Below, piece by piece: positions 50,008 through 62,185 of a stretch of DNA of 64,000 nt (the stretch's first letter is position 1; each line of letters starts with the position of its first letter). The position numbers were made by a program, and so were the translations under genes. The notes under the pieces are model-generated. The model was not told the DNA's origin. It was given only the letters and a program-made list of their open reading frames with translations, and did not search any database. Origin of the DNA: Cylindrotheca closterium (taxonomy: Eukaryota; Bacillariophyta; Bacillariophyceae; Bacillariales; Bacillariaceae); NCBI GenBank assembly GCA_933822405.4, contig CAKOGP040000335.1:248001-312000 (forward strand), read 5' to 3'.

Positions 50008-53000
50008 TTAACTACTCTTTCGCTTCGCTGAACATTCCCGATCACCCATGGTCATGTCCTTCTTCTTCTTTGGTGGCTGCGGTACTACCACGGGTTCCTT
50101 TTCGAGCCAGTCCTTCAGCTCCGAAATGGCACGCTCGAGTTGCGAGTCCTTTCCATTGTAGGATTGATGGGGGTCATTGTCGACAACAACATCTGGTTCA
50201 ACTCCCATTTGTTCTATTCCCATCCCCCATCCAAATTTATCATTGTAGGTGCCTATTTCAGGTGCCTGTGTCAAGGGGAAATATGTGTACAGATGTTAGA
50301 AGTGCTCCTCTGGTATTCTTGGGCCTTTTCCAAGATATTTGAAAAGTGTCGTACCGTTGCAATGCCACCATCAACCATATGATTGTCTGATGAGAGCCAG
50401 ATACCACCTCCCCAAGTTCTGGTACCGACCAAACGACCAAGTCCTAGCTCTGAGATTCCTCTGGAGACGCCTTCTCCATCGGAAGCAGTCTTCTCGTCAA
50501 TCAAGACAACAATGTGACCACGGAATGCAAACTGTTGGTCCCAACCCAATCCTCCATTTGTGACATCGAAATCTCTGTCGGAATGAATGAAAGGTAAAAG
50601 TTAGAAAAGAAAAAGAGAAGAAGAAAGCAGACTATATCAAGAATAGACGCATACCTGCTCTGCCAATACATCCATGCTTGTTTCTGAAGAATATCCAAGA
50701 TCCAAGAATCAATATTCCCACCATTATTGTGTCTAACGTCGAGGATGAAGGCCTCCTTATCGTAGTTGGGGAAGAAGCCTCGAGCAAAAGCATTCTCAGC
50801 TTCAGGACCAACCATATCACGCAAGTGGACGTATCCAACAGAAAATCCAGCTTCCTCAGCCAACGTGTTTGCGAGTTGCCTTGTTTTCCACTCCCACGCA
50901 GAGTACCGTAGCGCACCAGCTTGATATGGAGCAAGAGGGACTGTGATCAAAGGTGTGGTCTCAGCTGCGGTGCCATCTGATCCATCCACCAAAGCTTCGC
51001 CAGACGACAATCTTAACACATCCAAACGGACGCTTCGCCCTTGCATTCCACGTAACAGCATATGGATATCTGGAACCTTCATTGCACTCTCTCCGTTAAC
51101 ACCGACGATGATGTCGCCAACTTGAAGGCCTTGTTGTCCACTCAATCGCAGTGTCAGCTCATGAAGCGGGCTGAATATTGCTTCCGATCCGTCTACAATG
51201 TTGAAATCAGGATCATGCTCAGGAATCGACAATACTTTGTAACCATTCCACTCTGGAGTGCGCTTCAATAGTGCCCCAAAGCTTCCAATCACACTAGCAG
51301 ACTGAAGTTTCCGATCCAAAAACTGCGGCTGTTCATACTCGCCACCATAGACAAAGACATGAAGAGCACTCAGTTCAGATGCCATTTGAATAAGAACATC
51401 ATCAAGCTCTTCACGTTTTCCGCACCGTGCAACCAATGGAAGATATCGTTCGTGGATCGAAGGCCAATCAATGCCAGCCATCTCGGGGTCATAAAAGTAG
51501 TCTCTCAGCATTCTCCAAGCATCGTCGTAAAGTTGCCGATATTCGAGTGCAGGCCAAACACTGAGAAAGATGCCATCGGCACCCACCTTATTCTGTTCCA
51601 GATCAGTGTCTGTTATAACGCCTGTGACTCCTGCAGTAGTCGCTGGTACTACCACGATTTCTCCAATTGGAGCAAAACCAAGGTACAAATGATCGCGACT
51701 GGTACTCAATCCAACGCTGTCAAGTTTCCATCCTTTTGGAGTCAACTGAACCGCTTCAAAATTGTCCGATGGGAACGGACTTGACGTCATCATTGTCAAG
51801 ATCGATTGTCCGTCCACTTCTTCGATCAAAACTAGCGCACCTGTATCAGCAGTTTGACACACAATATCAGCGTAATTTCCTTCCGGTATGTTGGCGATTC
51901 GATACGCCTGTCTCGCGAAGGACAAACCGGGAGAGCCAAAGTTGATGTCCATATCGCTTGGAAATTCAGCAGGTCGCAAGGTCGTATTGGTAGCGTTGGA
52001 GCCGGAATCTCCTGTAGCGCTCTCCATTGCTTCTTGAAGAAGTCGGTATCTTCGTTTCTTCTCGTCGAACGAGGCCCCTGCGATGCCAAACACACCCGAG
52101 AGAGCGGTCTCTTGCTCACCAAGCTTTCTTCCTTTCGCAACGGTGAGCAAGGATTCAATCAAACCTTGTCTTTCCAGCTCCGCTTGAATAGACAGCTCGG
52201 ATACACCACCACCTGTGAAATGACCTTCACCACCTGTGGCATTGACTGCAGCCATAGGAAGTGCAAATACACCAAAACTCGACTGAAAGTGTGGCATTGG
52301 CTGTCTAGTTCCCCAAGGAGAAGTCACATCGGTTTGAATATCCCGATCAGAAAGAAAGAAGAGAACATCTGCAACGTCCTCGGGCGCCGGAGATCCAAGC
52401 ATCGCAGATAATGTAGTATCACGTAGTGCATCGTTTGCAGCTTTACCGCTCTTTCCCCAGTACGGTGAAATCGAGTTGAATCGCGATGGAGTAGCTTGCA
52501 CGATTCGTCCCACTTCAATATCGGAAACTTCCTCGTCGCCAACTGGATCTCCTAGGTCCACGATACTGATTACAGTAAACTGATTCCGAGCATTATGCCC
52601 CACAGCCAAATATCGTCCTCCAGGACTGAAGCACAATTCTACCTCGTCGCCAACCATCGCTTCGCCCAATTCATTCTCCTTTGGAAGCTGTTGATATTTT
52701 GGTTCGTCTCCATCTTCTAGATCTTGATACTGCGGCATATTCATAACCATTATTCTGCCATCAGTATCCGACCAAGCCATCCTGCGTCCACAAGGACTCA
52801 CAACAAAAGTTCCTGGTTTCACGCTACCAAGACCACCATCGAGAGTGCTTCCTCCTCCAACATGCCCCCCTAGGAAAGGCTTTGGTAGGTGCTCCATATC
52901 CAAGAAAGTTGGCGTGACACCAGCTTGCGTCTCGATAAGGTAGAATGCGTGCTCTGCAGTCTCGGTCAAAGGATCGGTAGCGAGAATGGCGGCTAGTCGT

Positions 53001-55281
53001 CGATCTGATTGATCGTCCTCAACAGGATTCGGCACATGCCGAACTGCCAGAATCCGAACGACTCCACCCATCATGGCACCAGGAGCAACCCTGTATCGTC
53101 TTGGTGGCAAGTTCATTCCCCCTCCACGAAATACGGAAACATCATCATCGTCCACTACTGGAGCCACCCAAAGCTGACCTCGAAGTGTCATGATGGCTTG
53201 AGTAGTTCCAACGGGGGTTTTATAGACATCCATTGACGTCTTGTGCCGATTCATGTTGACTGGAAGAAGTCTCTCTTGATGACTGGAAAAATCCGAGTGC
53301 AACACAACCTTCAGGCGTTTCAGCTCATCGGTTCCAGAATGATGATCTTGATAGGTCTTCTCTTCTCGTGACTCGAGCTCAGGTGAATCGAATTGATAGT
53401 AGACTTTGGGAATTTCTTTCTCTGTAGCATTGGTTGCGTTGATTCCAAAAGCAGTTGCGTTGGATTCTGTATCCATCGTAATGTTCGCCTGTACGGTCTC
53501 AGCAGACTCAGCTTTTGGACTTTCAGTACTTATGGTGTCGTCGCCTTGGTCGTCTTCGGTCACTGTAGGAACTGGACTAAAGGTCGATGTTGAAGAACCA
53601 TCAACTATTACAGTTCCCGTTGAGCCCTCTGGAAGAGCGCCATCCTCATCACTCTCCCCACCGTCCTCGGTGTGTTCAGTGGTATTGTTTTCGTTCAGTC
53701 GTCGATTTGAAACCATGCGTCGTGCGGTCAGCTTTTTGTCGACGTCTGCCTTCTCCATCAAGTACAAATCCGCACCAATGCGAATCACCAGATTTCCAGT
53801 TTGGGCATCGACCGAATATTCACGAATAGTGCGGCCCTCAAAGTCGCAAGCGGTATCCGTAATCTGGATCAATTGAGATGTGTCGCCGTGGAGTGGCATG
53901 GCCCAGATATTCATCCGATCGGTTTGCCATTTGTCCTCAATCAAGGCACGGTCGGATACGAAGAACAGGTAGTTGTCATTGTAAACTTGAGGACTCTTTG
54001 AAGTCCCCTTGAAGTCACTAGTCAATGCAGCTGCTTTTCTTTCGCCATCGCAATACTTCCACAAGGATTCTGCGGTCCCACCAACCTGAAAATGAAATTC
54101 ATTCTCAGCTGTAAGCAACTTTCACAGACAGAGACACATAATAACATCAAACTTACGTATCGCATAGTTTTGGACGACTGTGAAAAGCGCACAAAATACC
54201 AACAAGAGTCATAGCGACTGGCATCAATGGCTTGACTCAAGGGAACAGGATCAATCTGCAAGACCGACACCCCGTCACTATCTGGGATTTGTTCATGGGC
54301 AGTACTGGTGCTGCTGTCCGTGACATTATTCTCCAGTCGTCTTTCTTCCCCCTCCTCCAAATTACTGAGATGCAAAACATAGAGTCTATAATCGGGCAAC
54401 GAGACCTCATTAGACATGGCCCGAAATACCAAGGAATTGCCCCACCATCCGACCAAACCATGAACACCCGTCTCCCAATAGGTCAATCGAATGGCCGCAC
54501 TCTGGGGGCGAACCAAATCCATCAAGTATAGTTCGCGATGGCCAGTGTAGGTAGCTGTATAAGCAAGGTACCGAAGGGAAGAATGAAGTTTGGGATCCAA
54601 GACATTTCCGATAGTCTTGGTCAATTTGACTGCTGATGCCAACGACTCGCTAGTTTTGCCAATGGTGGTGACAAAGGCATCTCCTTCGCTGCAAAAGACA
54701 ATGTTATTGTTGACAACATGAGGGTGTGTCAGGTATCCAATTGTTTCTTCTGATGAAAAAGCAGCATCGTCTTGCCGCAATAACAAAGGTGGTGTAAAAA
54801 CGGTGCCATCGGTCTTGGCAAAGTCGAATGGATTGACAGACTGCAGGGATGCTGCAGGATCGTAGTGAACCGTTTGCTTCTTTTTGCTGTTCAATGAGCT
54901 GGCTTGTTCTTTCACTTGCTCCATGGTAGAGTCGTCCAAGTCCTTGCCTGGTGGAAACACCGAAAGATTACTTTGGCCAGTGTTTTTGGTTGTCGGAATG
55001 ACACGACTCCCCCATGGTGTTTGGCTGACAAAGAAGAGAATGGCCATCACAGCAGCAATTCCGACCAATGTTAGAATAAAGATTGTATAGCACTCACAAG
55101 TAGAAGCTTCTCTGTGAATCCTCGGTCCTCTCCGACGGATTGGACGTCGTCTGGAGGGAGACGACGTTTCACCTCTGGAGTGTTCCAAGTCATCTTGGAC
55201 GCTGGCATCATCATCGTCTTCTTGGATATCTTCTTCAGATGGAACAGAGGAGTAACTCTTCTTCTTGGCTGATGAAAACAT
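50008..55281 (-). CDS. Membrane-anchored tricorn protease homologue
   Basis: Four exons on the minus strand, 55281-54157, 54085-50655, 50574-50355 and 50265-50008, all GT-AG and frame-consistent, give 1677 residues. The N-terminus is Ser/acidic with one TM segment at about 67-88 (YTIFILTLVGIAAVMAILFFVS), a type II anchor. The following ~1150 residues are beta-propeller-like repeats with Asp-box and WD-type strands (GHRELYLMDL, GRRMAWSDTDGRIMVMN, GRYLAVGHNARN). The core domain has ELSALHVFVYGGEY (catalytic His near 1284), a PDZ domain (GLQVGDIIVGVNGESAMKVPDIHMLL), VRHNNGGNIDSWIL, and the nucleophile EKTASDGEG (Ser near 1550), matching tricorn's tail-specific S41-type active site. Tricorn cleaves peptides downstream of the proteasome. 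Most eukaryotes lack it. Confidence 0.85.
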
Positions 55282-55682
55282 TTTTTTGTATCAATCTTGA
55301 CTTCTTGCTTTGAAACCACAAAAGAAATGAGAGTGACAGAAGCCAAGAAAAATGCTTTCAATGCTTTTATTTCAAGGTCCAGAGTTTTGAGAAGGTTTTG
55401 CACCTGAGGTACGACGCATCCGACTAACTCTACCGGGACTGAATGGGAATGGGAGTCCCGGATACTCCTGTTCTGAATGAACAATGCTTGTGCTGCCACT
55501 ACTATTTCGAAATCTCTACTATCATCAGTATATATATAAATACGAACGCTTTGACATTGCTACAGGTGCTTGGAGCAGGGTAACAGATTTTTCTTGTACC
55601 CCACTCAATATTGTGTTTCATCCATCTCAGAATTTCGACAATTTTGTTATTTTTGTAGTCCTACTATACTACTGCATACATT
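55282..55682. other. Intergenic
   Basis: No gene supported. It includes ATATATATAA near 55533. It lies upstream of the tricorn gene (promoter of that gene) and downstream of the DinB-like gene. Confidence 0.4.
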
Positions 55683-56282
55683 TTAAATCATGCCCTTGTC
55701 GTGCGCAACTGTACTTGGTGCTCTACCAAAGTCCGGCGGCAAATCATCATTGCCAATCTCCAATGACTGTACGGCAATTATCTTGACCATGGCCATGTGA
55801 TGGATCGCATGGTGCACCGAAAAGGCGAGTTCTCGTTCCGTGGTAGTAGAAACTTTGAATTCCGTTGGGTCCCCTGTCAACATAAAAAAGGCGTCGACTG
55901 GTCGGCTTTCCACCAAAGCTGATCCCTCGTTTTCTTTTTCCTCCAACAAGAAATCCGACAAGGAATCAATCCGATGGAACGCGGCGTCAATATCATTCTC
56001 ATCATTCCCTCCTCGAGTTCTCAAATCGTAATGAAACTCATCGTTGTTGATATTCGGATATTCTCCTGCCATTCGGATGGCTAATTCCATGTGATCCATA
56101 CTGTGTCGAATATGTTGGCCTATCGAAGCGCCCACAATCGGACAGACTTGTTGATACAATTGCTTCGATTGGCCAGCACCAAAGCGATTCTTGAGCAAGT
56201 TAATGAAGCCAGTCTTTTGCTGCAGCATTGCTAGAGTAGCACCATGTAGGGCTCGAATGGAAGTGGAACTGGCGCGAGGCAT
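55683..56282 (-). CDS. DinB/YfiT-like putative metal-binding protein
   Basis: A single-exon, 199-residue helical protein. Its histidines fall where DinB-fold proteins place their metal ligands: GASIGQHIRHSMDHMELAI in the second helix and FSVHHAIHHMAMVKII in the last helix (H-x3-H pattern). The family forms a four-helix bundle binding a divalent metal with three His, and acts in thiol-dependent reactions in bacteria. The middle, GDPTEFKVSTTTERELAFS, aligns with the common ELxF segment. No targeting signal. The reaction is unknown. Confidence 0.65.
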   Translation of the reverse strand: MPRASSTSIRALHGATLAMLQQKTGFINLLKNRFGAGQSKQLYQQVCPIVGASIGQHIRHSMDHMELAIRMAGEYPNINNDEFHYDLRTRGGNDENDIDAAFHRIDSLSDFLLEEKENEGSALVESRPVDAFFMLTGDPTEFKVSTTTERELAFSVHHAIHHMAMVKIIAVQSLEIGNDDLPPDFGRAPSTVAHDKGMI

Positions 56283-56475
56283 GGGAGTAGTGAATCAGTC
56301 GTCTCTTAGCATGGAACGATGATTTTGATGTATGTTTCGTGTGGAGGTCGGTTCGCATCGCAGGCGGACGTCATGATCTATGACTTGACTCCTCTGACTG
56401 AAGTTCTAGAGAAGCAAGTGGAGATTGGAGATACTGGAGTACCAGTAATTGCAACATTGCATTAGCTAGTCTAGA

Positions 56476-58084
56476 CTACACGGTCGACACTTGTTCCTGA
56501 AGAATACTCCATTCATTGCCTTGTCGATTGTACTTGATTTCTCGATACGAGTCAGGGCCTCCTGGAAAGAGTGCTTTTCGAGCTTTTCCATTATGATCGT
56601 AAATGGCCTACATCAGGAAGCAGAAACAGTTTTCAGGTAAGCAATGATTTCAAACAATTCCACGCCATTCGCATTAGCTGACTTACCTTGTTGGTGGCAA
56701 TATAACCTTCAATTTCATCATTGTAGATACCACCAATCTTTGCCATCATCCGGCAATAGTCCCACTGAGCAGAGCCAAGGAAGTGGGCATCTTGAATGCG
56801 GCCTCCCTTGGCACCCCCTGAGGTACTATCAGAAGCTGCTTCCTCCGCTCGGGCAGCTGGATCTGGAAGTGATAAGCTCTTGAACTGGGCTGCAGCAGAT
56901 TCAGCTTGTATTTCAAAGAATGGAAAGGGGACAACAGAGTGAGGGATTCCAACAAAGCATAGATTTGGAAACTGTGCATGCCAAAATTGCTTGTAAAGTG
57001 CTGAAAGTAGAGAGTAGTGATATAGAGAAGAAGAGGAAACTGGAATTGAGATTTGGATAGACAAGTGTCACAATGAATTGTTGTTGATTGTGCTGTACAT
57101 ACGCATCACTCGACGTTCCCCAGGAACACATTGAAAATTCAGATTAGATTCCTTGTTGATGAAGGGAAACTTGTAGTCGTAGCCGGAGCAGAATATAATG
57201 ACGTCTACCTTGGGAGTGACAGCACAACCCATGTCAAATTTTACTGATCCATCCTCTAATACTTCCATGGTCTTTGGTACCCACGTGACTTCTCCTTGTG
57301 ATTGCGGTGTAGAGTCTTCATTCAAGGTGCACGTTGTGTCGGAAAGGTAGACATGGTTTGCGTGGAACGAGATTTCTCGAGCAAGATCCGATCCGCTGGC
57401 TCGGCCTCCAACGCACAGGACAGTCTTTCCTTCAAATTTGGATGGATCGTCGTAAGATACAGAATGCATAACTTCGCCATCGAAATATTCCTTCAATCCA
57501 GGAACGGCAGGTGATGATGGCATCGCATAATGGCCGTTGCAAACAAACACAGCGTCATATACGTCCGACTGGTCGTCCCCGCTTTCGCCGTAATCCAGTC
57601 GAATTTTGGGCCAGGATTCTGTTTCTGGTGAAAAAGACGAAGATCCAGCATCCTTTTCATCGAGAATTGTCAATTGATGAACTGGCGAAGAATACTTGAT
57701 ACTCTTCTTCAAGTCAAAATCCTTTTCGTAGTCTGCCAAGTATTGAGCGACATCTTTGTGCGTGACAAAACTGTTTTTGACTCCTGTCCAAGGTTTTTCT
57801 CTGAAAGCCATGACTTCTTTCGGTAAATTAGTTCTCAGACCGCGGTACATTGGATGCTTCTCGCTACTACTCTCTTCGTACTTCCACACACCGCCTCCAT
57901 GCGACTTGGCCTCAAACACGGTGGGGTCCACTCCAAGGTCTCTGGAAAGTACTCGAGCTGTACATAATCCCGCTGCTCCAGCGCCAATGATCGCAATCTT
58001 TGGTTTCTCTTGCTTTAGAGTTAAAGAAACAACCCGCTCCATTATTGAACAGAAGAATAATATCACCAAGACAAGACGGTTCAT
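56476..58084 (-). CDS. Flavin-containing monooxygenase with signal peptide
   Basis: Three exons, 58084-57103, 57000-56687 and 56607-56476, with GT-AG introns of 102 and 79 bp, give 475 residues. A hydrophobic N-terminus (MNRLVLVILFFCSIMERVVS) is a likely signal peptide. The FAD Rossmann motif is IAIIGAGAAGLCTARVL (GAGAAG 34-39) followed by the EAK region, MYRGLRTNLPKEVMAF (the conserved LRTNLPKE-like loop), the NADP-binding VLCVGGRASGSDLAREI (GxGxSGxD) and DVIIFCSGYDYKFPFI. The exon 1/2 junction gives PLYKQFWHAQFPNLCFVG, a conserved FMO stretch. FMOs oxygenate N- or S-containing substrates with NADPH and O2. The final exon encodes a tail with AIYDHNGKARKALFPGGPDSYREI. The substrate is unknown. 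ER location expected. Confidence 0.85.
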
Positions 58085-58258
58085 GAGCTGGTCTGTGTTT
58101 CAACAATTTGTGTGCGATGCTTTCATTTTTTGGTGATAAAAGGCCTGAGTCAGATCCTATTCGGACGAAGGACACACAAACAGAAATTTGAAGAGGTCCG
58201 GTGAAGTGCATGATGGAGAGACACATCATCTTTCTGGCACTTTTCGAATTTGCAGAAG

Positions 58259-60670
58259 ATGAAACTTCTGTTGTCTTTGATTCTTGCGTTTGAGCTGTCA
58301 GTCACACTATGCTTTCAGCCATTGTCATTTCGCAATGCACTCGATAGAAGCAAATACAGAGATAACACGAGGTCATGGTTGTTTCCAATGAACTTTGAAG
58401 GGCCTGATGGGTCTACGAAGAGTCGTGTCACAACTGAGGACGTGGAACGAAAAGGAGCGGAACAAGAGCAGAAGGACAGTGACATATCAGCATTTTTTCA
58501 AAGTTTAGGTCAATGGCCATTATATCCTTCATCTGCCGAGACTTCAGCAGAAGGGAAGAAAACTGCGCTCGAAAAGAAGGCACAACAGCAGAAAGGGAAT
58601 ACATATCCCAGGCGACTCTCCGGCGATAGCAATCCGCTGAGCAACCTGGTCAAGCTGGAAGTTATTCTGGATCTAGCTGATGGTGTGAAATTGAACGAGA
58701 CAGAGCAGTATTTCTCCTCCGTCATTTCCGTCGCCGACCAGCTCTTTAAGGCTTCCAAAGCCACTGCTGGAATTGAAGGTTCATTGAATATTTCCTCCAG
58801 CAATGCCATTCGTGTGGGAGACCTGTTGCAGCGTGACAAATGGGCAGATCCGATTCAATCATTGACCTCCTTATTTGAAAGCTCCACTGTCGATGAGGTA
58901 CTTGCCAAGACTCCTACGATAGAAGGGGGGTCTATACTCTCCGACACCCGATCCGCACGCATTGGCCTTACAGCAGAAGCCATGCTCCGGGTGGCTACAT
59001 CCAGGCTGGAAATGATATTGAATGAAGCCTCAAAGGGGCTTGCGCCGAATGTAGCCAATGATCTAGTACTGCGTGCAGTCAAAGTCTTTGCGAATGGAAC
59101 CACCAGCGTGGAACAACTTGCCAATGAAATTGTTTCAGTTGCTCGAAAAACGGCCAAGACACAAGGTTTGGATGTCGAATATGCTACTGACCGTGCCAAA
59201 GATGCAACCAAAGGGGTTTCCAAGATTGTCAATGTCGCCAATCGGGTCTTTGCATCCGGTTATGCCTACGGATGTAGTACAGGAGTGGCAGGAAAGCCAT
59301 ACAACACGGCAAACTTGGAGACGGGAGACCTACCTCTTTTTGCCGATTTTGATACTGCTGGCAGAATTGAACAGTTTCAATACGAAAGCGTTGTAGCCAC
59401 TGGTGGTGTGATGGGTATCTTATCGGGAGCAATCTACGAGGATACGATTAAACGTGTCCTCAAAGTTGGGCATTCGTTGGTTGCAAATGGAACAACTGCG
59501 GATGTCGCGTGGATTGTTACTGACTCGATCCAACCTTCATCCATGTTCAAAGACCCACTTGCGGCCACATCGGGCGAAGCCAGCGACGATGTTGTCTTTG
59601 TACGATCTATTACACTTCGTGGATTTGATGCGTCGGATGACTCCGTCGATCGAGAACGGCTGCTGAATAATATTCTTCGGGCAAAAGGGACACAAATCGA
59701 CGATGCTGTGCCAGAAGTGTTGTTTCACTCTGGTTTGTTAGGACTTGCATCGGAGATTTATCATGAAGTCAAGAAGTACATTGATTGGGCATCTCCAAAC
59801 CACAAGATCGTATTAAATGGACATTCAATAGGTGGTTCGCTGTCAGTGCTACTATTATTCCTAATTACGATGGACAAAGGAGGTAAGTACGACGATGATT
59901 TTCAATCAGTGTTTGTGACTAGTGCTCACTACAATACTGTCTTATCTTCTATGCAGTGGACTTCGCGAAGGACCGAATATTGCGTGTATTTTCCTTTGGT
60001 AGTCCACCGATTGCAAGATTATCGAATCCCCATGCACAGGGCAATGACAACGCTTGCCCAATATTAGCTTCTTTTGACCTTCCAACAGACATTGTTTACG
60101 GCTATGTTCAACCTTACGACCCAATCGTTCGGTTGTTTACACCCCACGACCCCCTGTACCCATTGGTCGACGACTTGGGCCCAGATGAGATCACACTGTA
60201 CTCTTCGGGTCCTGTGCGCAGTCTACGGCCCATCGCTCGAGCCTTGTTCACAGCATGGGAAGGCTGGCCAGAGTTTAGGGAATCATGGAAGGGGGCTAAC
60301 CAGCAATATCACAGTGTCGGAGTCCAGCACATATTAATGCCAGAACCACTGCGGTACCTGAACGATCGATTCTTTGCAACCAATATGGGGGTACCAGATG
60401 TTGACGCAATCGTCCAAATATCTTCTAAGGAGCTGTTGCCAGCTCTGATCAAGATCTTCCCATTGGACGTCTTTCAAATTAGTTTGGTCCCACAAGCCAC
60501 AAGAAGGTGAGTCGTATATTCGTTATTTCTACTTCCTTCTGCTGCTGTCATTTGGATCCCTAACCCTAATGATTGTTTCGTGCAGTTTCCTTCATCATTT
60601 CTACCCTGCATACGACTCTACCATGGAAAACTATGCCACGAAGGTGGAGAAAGAAATGGAGGAAAAGTAG
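58259..60670 (+). CDS. Class-3 lipase with plastid-type N-terminal signal
   Basis: Three exons, 58259-59882, 59957-60506 and 60586-60670, with GT-AG introns of 74 and 79 bp, give 752 residues. The ATG 58259 start gives MKLLLSLILAFELSVTLC|FQPLS, a signal peptide ending before Phe, consistent with plastid import. The nucleophile elbow NGHSIGGSL has its serine near residue 523. Across the first splice the frame continues VFSFGSPPIARLSN, the usual strand after the elbow. An Asp-containing YDPIVRLFTPHDPLYPLVDD and a His-containing YHSVGVQHILMPEP probably supply the rest of the triad. The N-terminal ~450 residues have no lipase motif and contain several ALEK/VANRVF helices. It is probably a galactolipid or phospholipid lipase in plastids, but the substrate is inferred. 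Confidence 0.85.
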
Positions 60671-60943
60671 AACTTTCGCTCTGGTCAAAGCCCAAGTTTT
60701 AAGTGGCGGGGCTTAGCTGAGCACTACCTGCGAGGGTACATGGACATGCAAAGTTGCTGTCCCACAGTATTTTTAAGACGTCTAGTCACTTTAGTCGGGA
60801 ATGGAGTAGTCGAACAATCTTATCGGACAAAGATACTATTTCAATTCTTCTCCATCGGATGCGAAGACTCGCTCAGTCGCAAACGTGAAGAACAACTCAA
60901 TCACATCAATATTTTTTCGAAACTCCAACTGAACGGCATTACA

Positions 60944-61816
60944 ATGTTGCATTCGAGTCGTCCTTTCTGCGTCGTGCCATTGCCACTGCCGAGATACCAC
61001 ATGATTTCCATAGTACTAGTGCTTTTCGTCGTGCTTCAAGTGATGCCCACGACAAATGCCTTCTCCAAAAGTCAGATGCTGTTGAGGTCATCGTGTCGAA
61101 GATTCCGTTCAACGCGTTCCTCAGCATCCATGCAAAGTCCTAACACTGGCGATGGTGGGGACGTTGAGCCGTTGCAGCAACAATGGTCCTTTCAAGACGT
61201 TTCCTTTCATCACCTTGCAGAAGAGCCACTTACGACAGGATCCAAAAGAAGAAAAGAAGTCGAACTTCAACTGTTGGAGCATTTGAAGGAATCTAACGAA
61301 GCCATTGATCCGTTGATTGAATTGTGGAGTTCGGAGCGCCAAGATGCAGCTGCTATTTTTGAAAGTATGGAAGAGGTTTGCAGTCCTGGGTTGAAGGAGG
61401 AGGAAATGACCTTGCGGCAAATGATTGACGAATCCGACATGGAATGGGCCGAGCCAATGGTCCGGTTGTCCTTGCTTTTCTTTGTCAAAGGACAATATGA
61501 AGACTCTTTGAATTGGTGTCAGAAGGCTTTGGGTGTTAAACCGTGGCATTTTGAAGGAGGGCGATTGCTAGTTGTCTTGCACTTGAGGATGGGACAGTTC
61601 GGACAAGCGCTTCAGGTTGCCCGACGACACTTGCTGCCAGCATTGAACGATCGAACTAGCAACAAGCGACGAACTGATTGGGTAAACGAAGTCATGAAGA
61701 AGGCTCTGCAAATTCTAAAGGAAGCGGAAACGGCGGCTTCTTCCAAGCGACAGGATAAATATTTAGATGTGGACGAGTGCCCAATCATCGAAGGAAGAAC
61801 TCTATGCTGGGAATAA
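60944..61816 (+). CDS. Plastid-targeted TPR-like protein
   Basis: The plus frame is open from 60740. The ATG at 60944, or 61001, gives the best N-terminus; MISIVLVLFVVLQVMPTTNA|FSKSQ from 61001 is a signal peptide with the A|F plastid motif. From 60944 the protein has 290 residues. The mature part has a polar linker and a helical body: KEVELQLLEHLKESNEAIDPLIELWSSERQDAAAIFESMEEV, then AEPMVRLSLLFFVKGQYEDSLNWCQKALGVKPWHFEGGRLLVVLHLRMGQFGQALQVARRHLL, a TPR-like pair. It ends DVDECPIIEGRTLCWE. No precise family. TPRs mediate protein-protein contacts, so a plastid assembly or regulatory role is inferred. Confidence 0.65.
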   Translation: MLHSSRPFCVVPLPLPRYHMISIVLVLFVVLQVMPTTNAFSKSQMLLRSSCRRFRSTRSSASMQSPNTGDGGDVEPLQQQWSFQDVSFHHLAEEPLTTGSKRRKEVELQLLEHLKESNEAIDPLIELWSSERQDAAAIFESMEEVCSPGLKEEEMTLRQMIDESDMEWAEPMVRLSLLFFVKGQYEDSLNWCQKALGVKPWHFEGGRLLVVLHLRMGQFGQALQVARRHLLPALNDRTSNKRRTDWVNEVMKKALQILKEAETAASSKRQDKYLDVDECPIIEGRTLCWE

Positions 61817-62185
61817 ATGAGAGGCAAAGGAGGACTACAGGATATCCAAAACGAACAGAAAGAATCTGTGTGTGGCCACCAGTGACGAAAACGAGACTTT
61901 GATAGAAATTTACGCACAGAACAAACATATTGCAATGTACATCAAACAAGTAAAATAACTGTACAAGAATGAAACATAGATGTAGTCAAGAAGTCTGCAA
62001 TAATGAATCAATACTATGGCATTCGCATATCGCGCAGACAATCGTTCCAACCAAAGAATAAAAAAGTGGACGCATATTAATACCAGGTACGGTACAAGTA
62101 GATCCAGAAATTGACTTCGGACACTCAATAAGCCCTTTTTAATCACGAATAAACGAATCACGAGTGACGACACCTGAGACACACA
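61817..62185. other. Intergenic
   Basis: No gene supported. ATACCAGGTACGGTACAAG near 62081-62097 is another intergenic GTACC-type motif. Confidence 0.5.

Noticed and set aside
53406..53876. Plus-strand frame antisense to the tricorn homologue
   Set aside because: Ser/Val-rich mirror of the Thr/Glu-rich linker; the sense strand is clearly coding.
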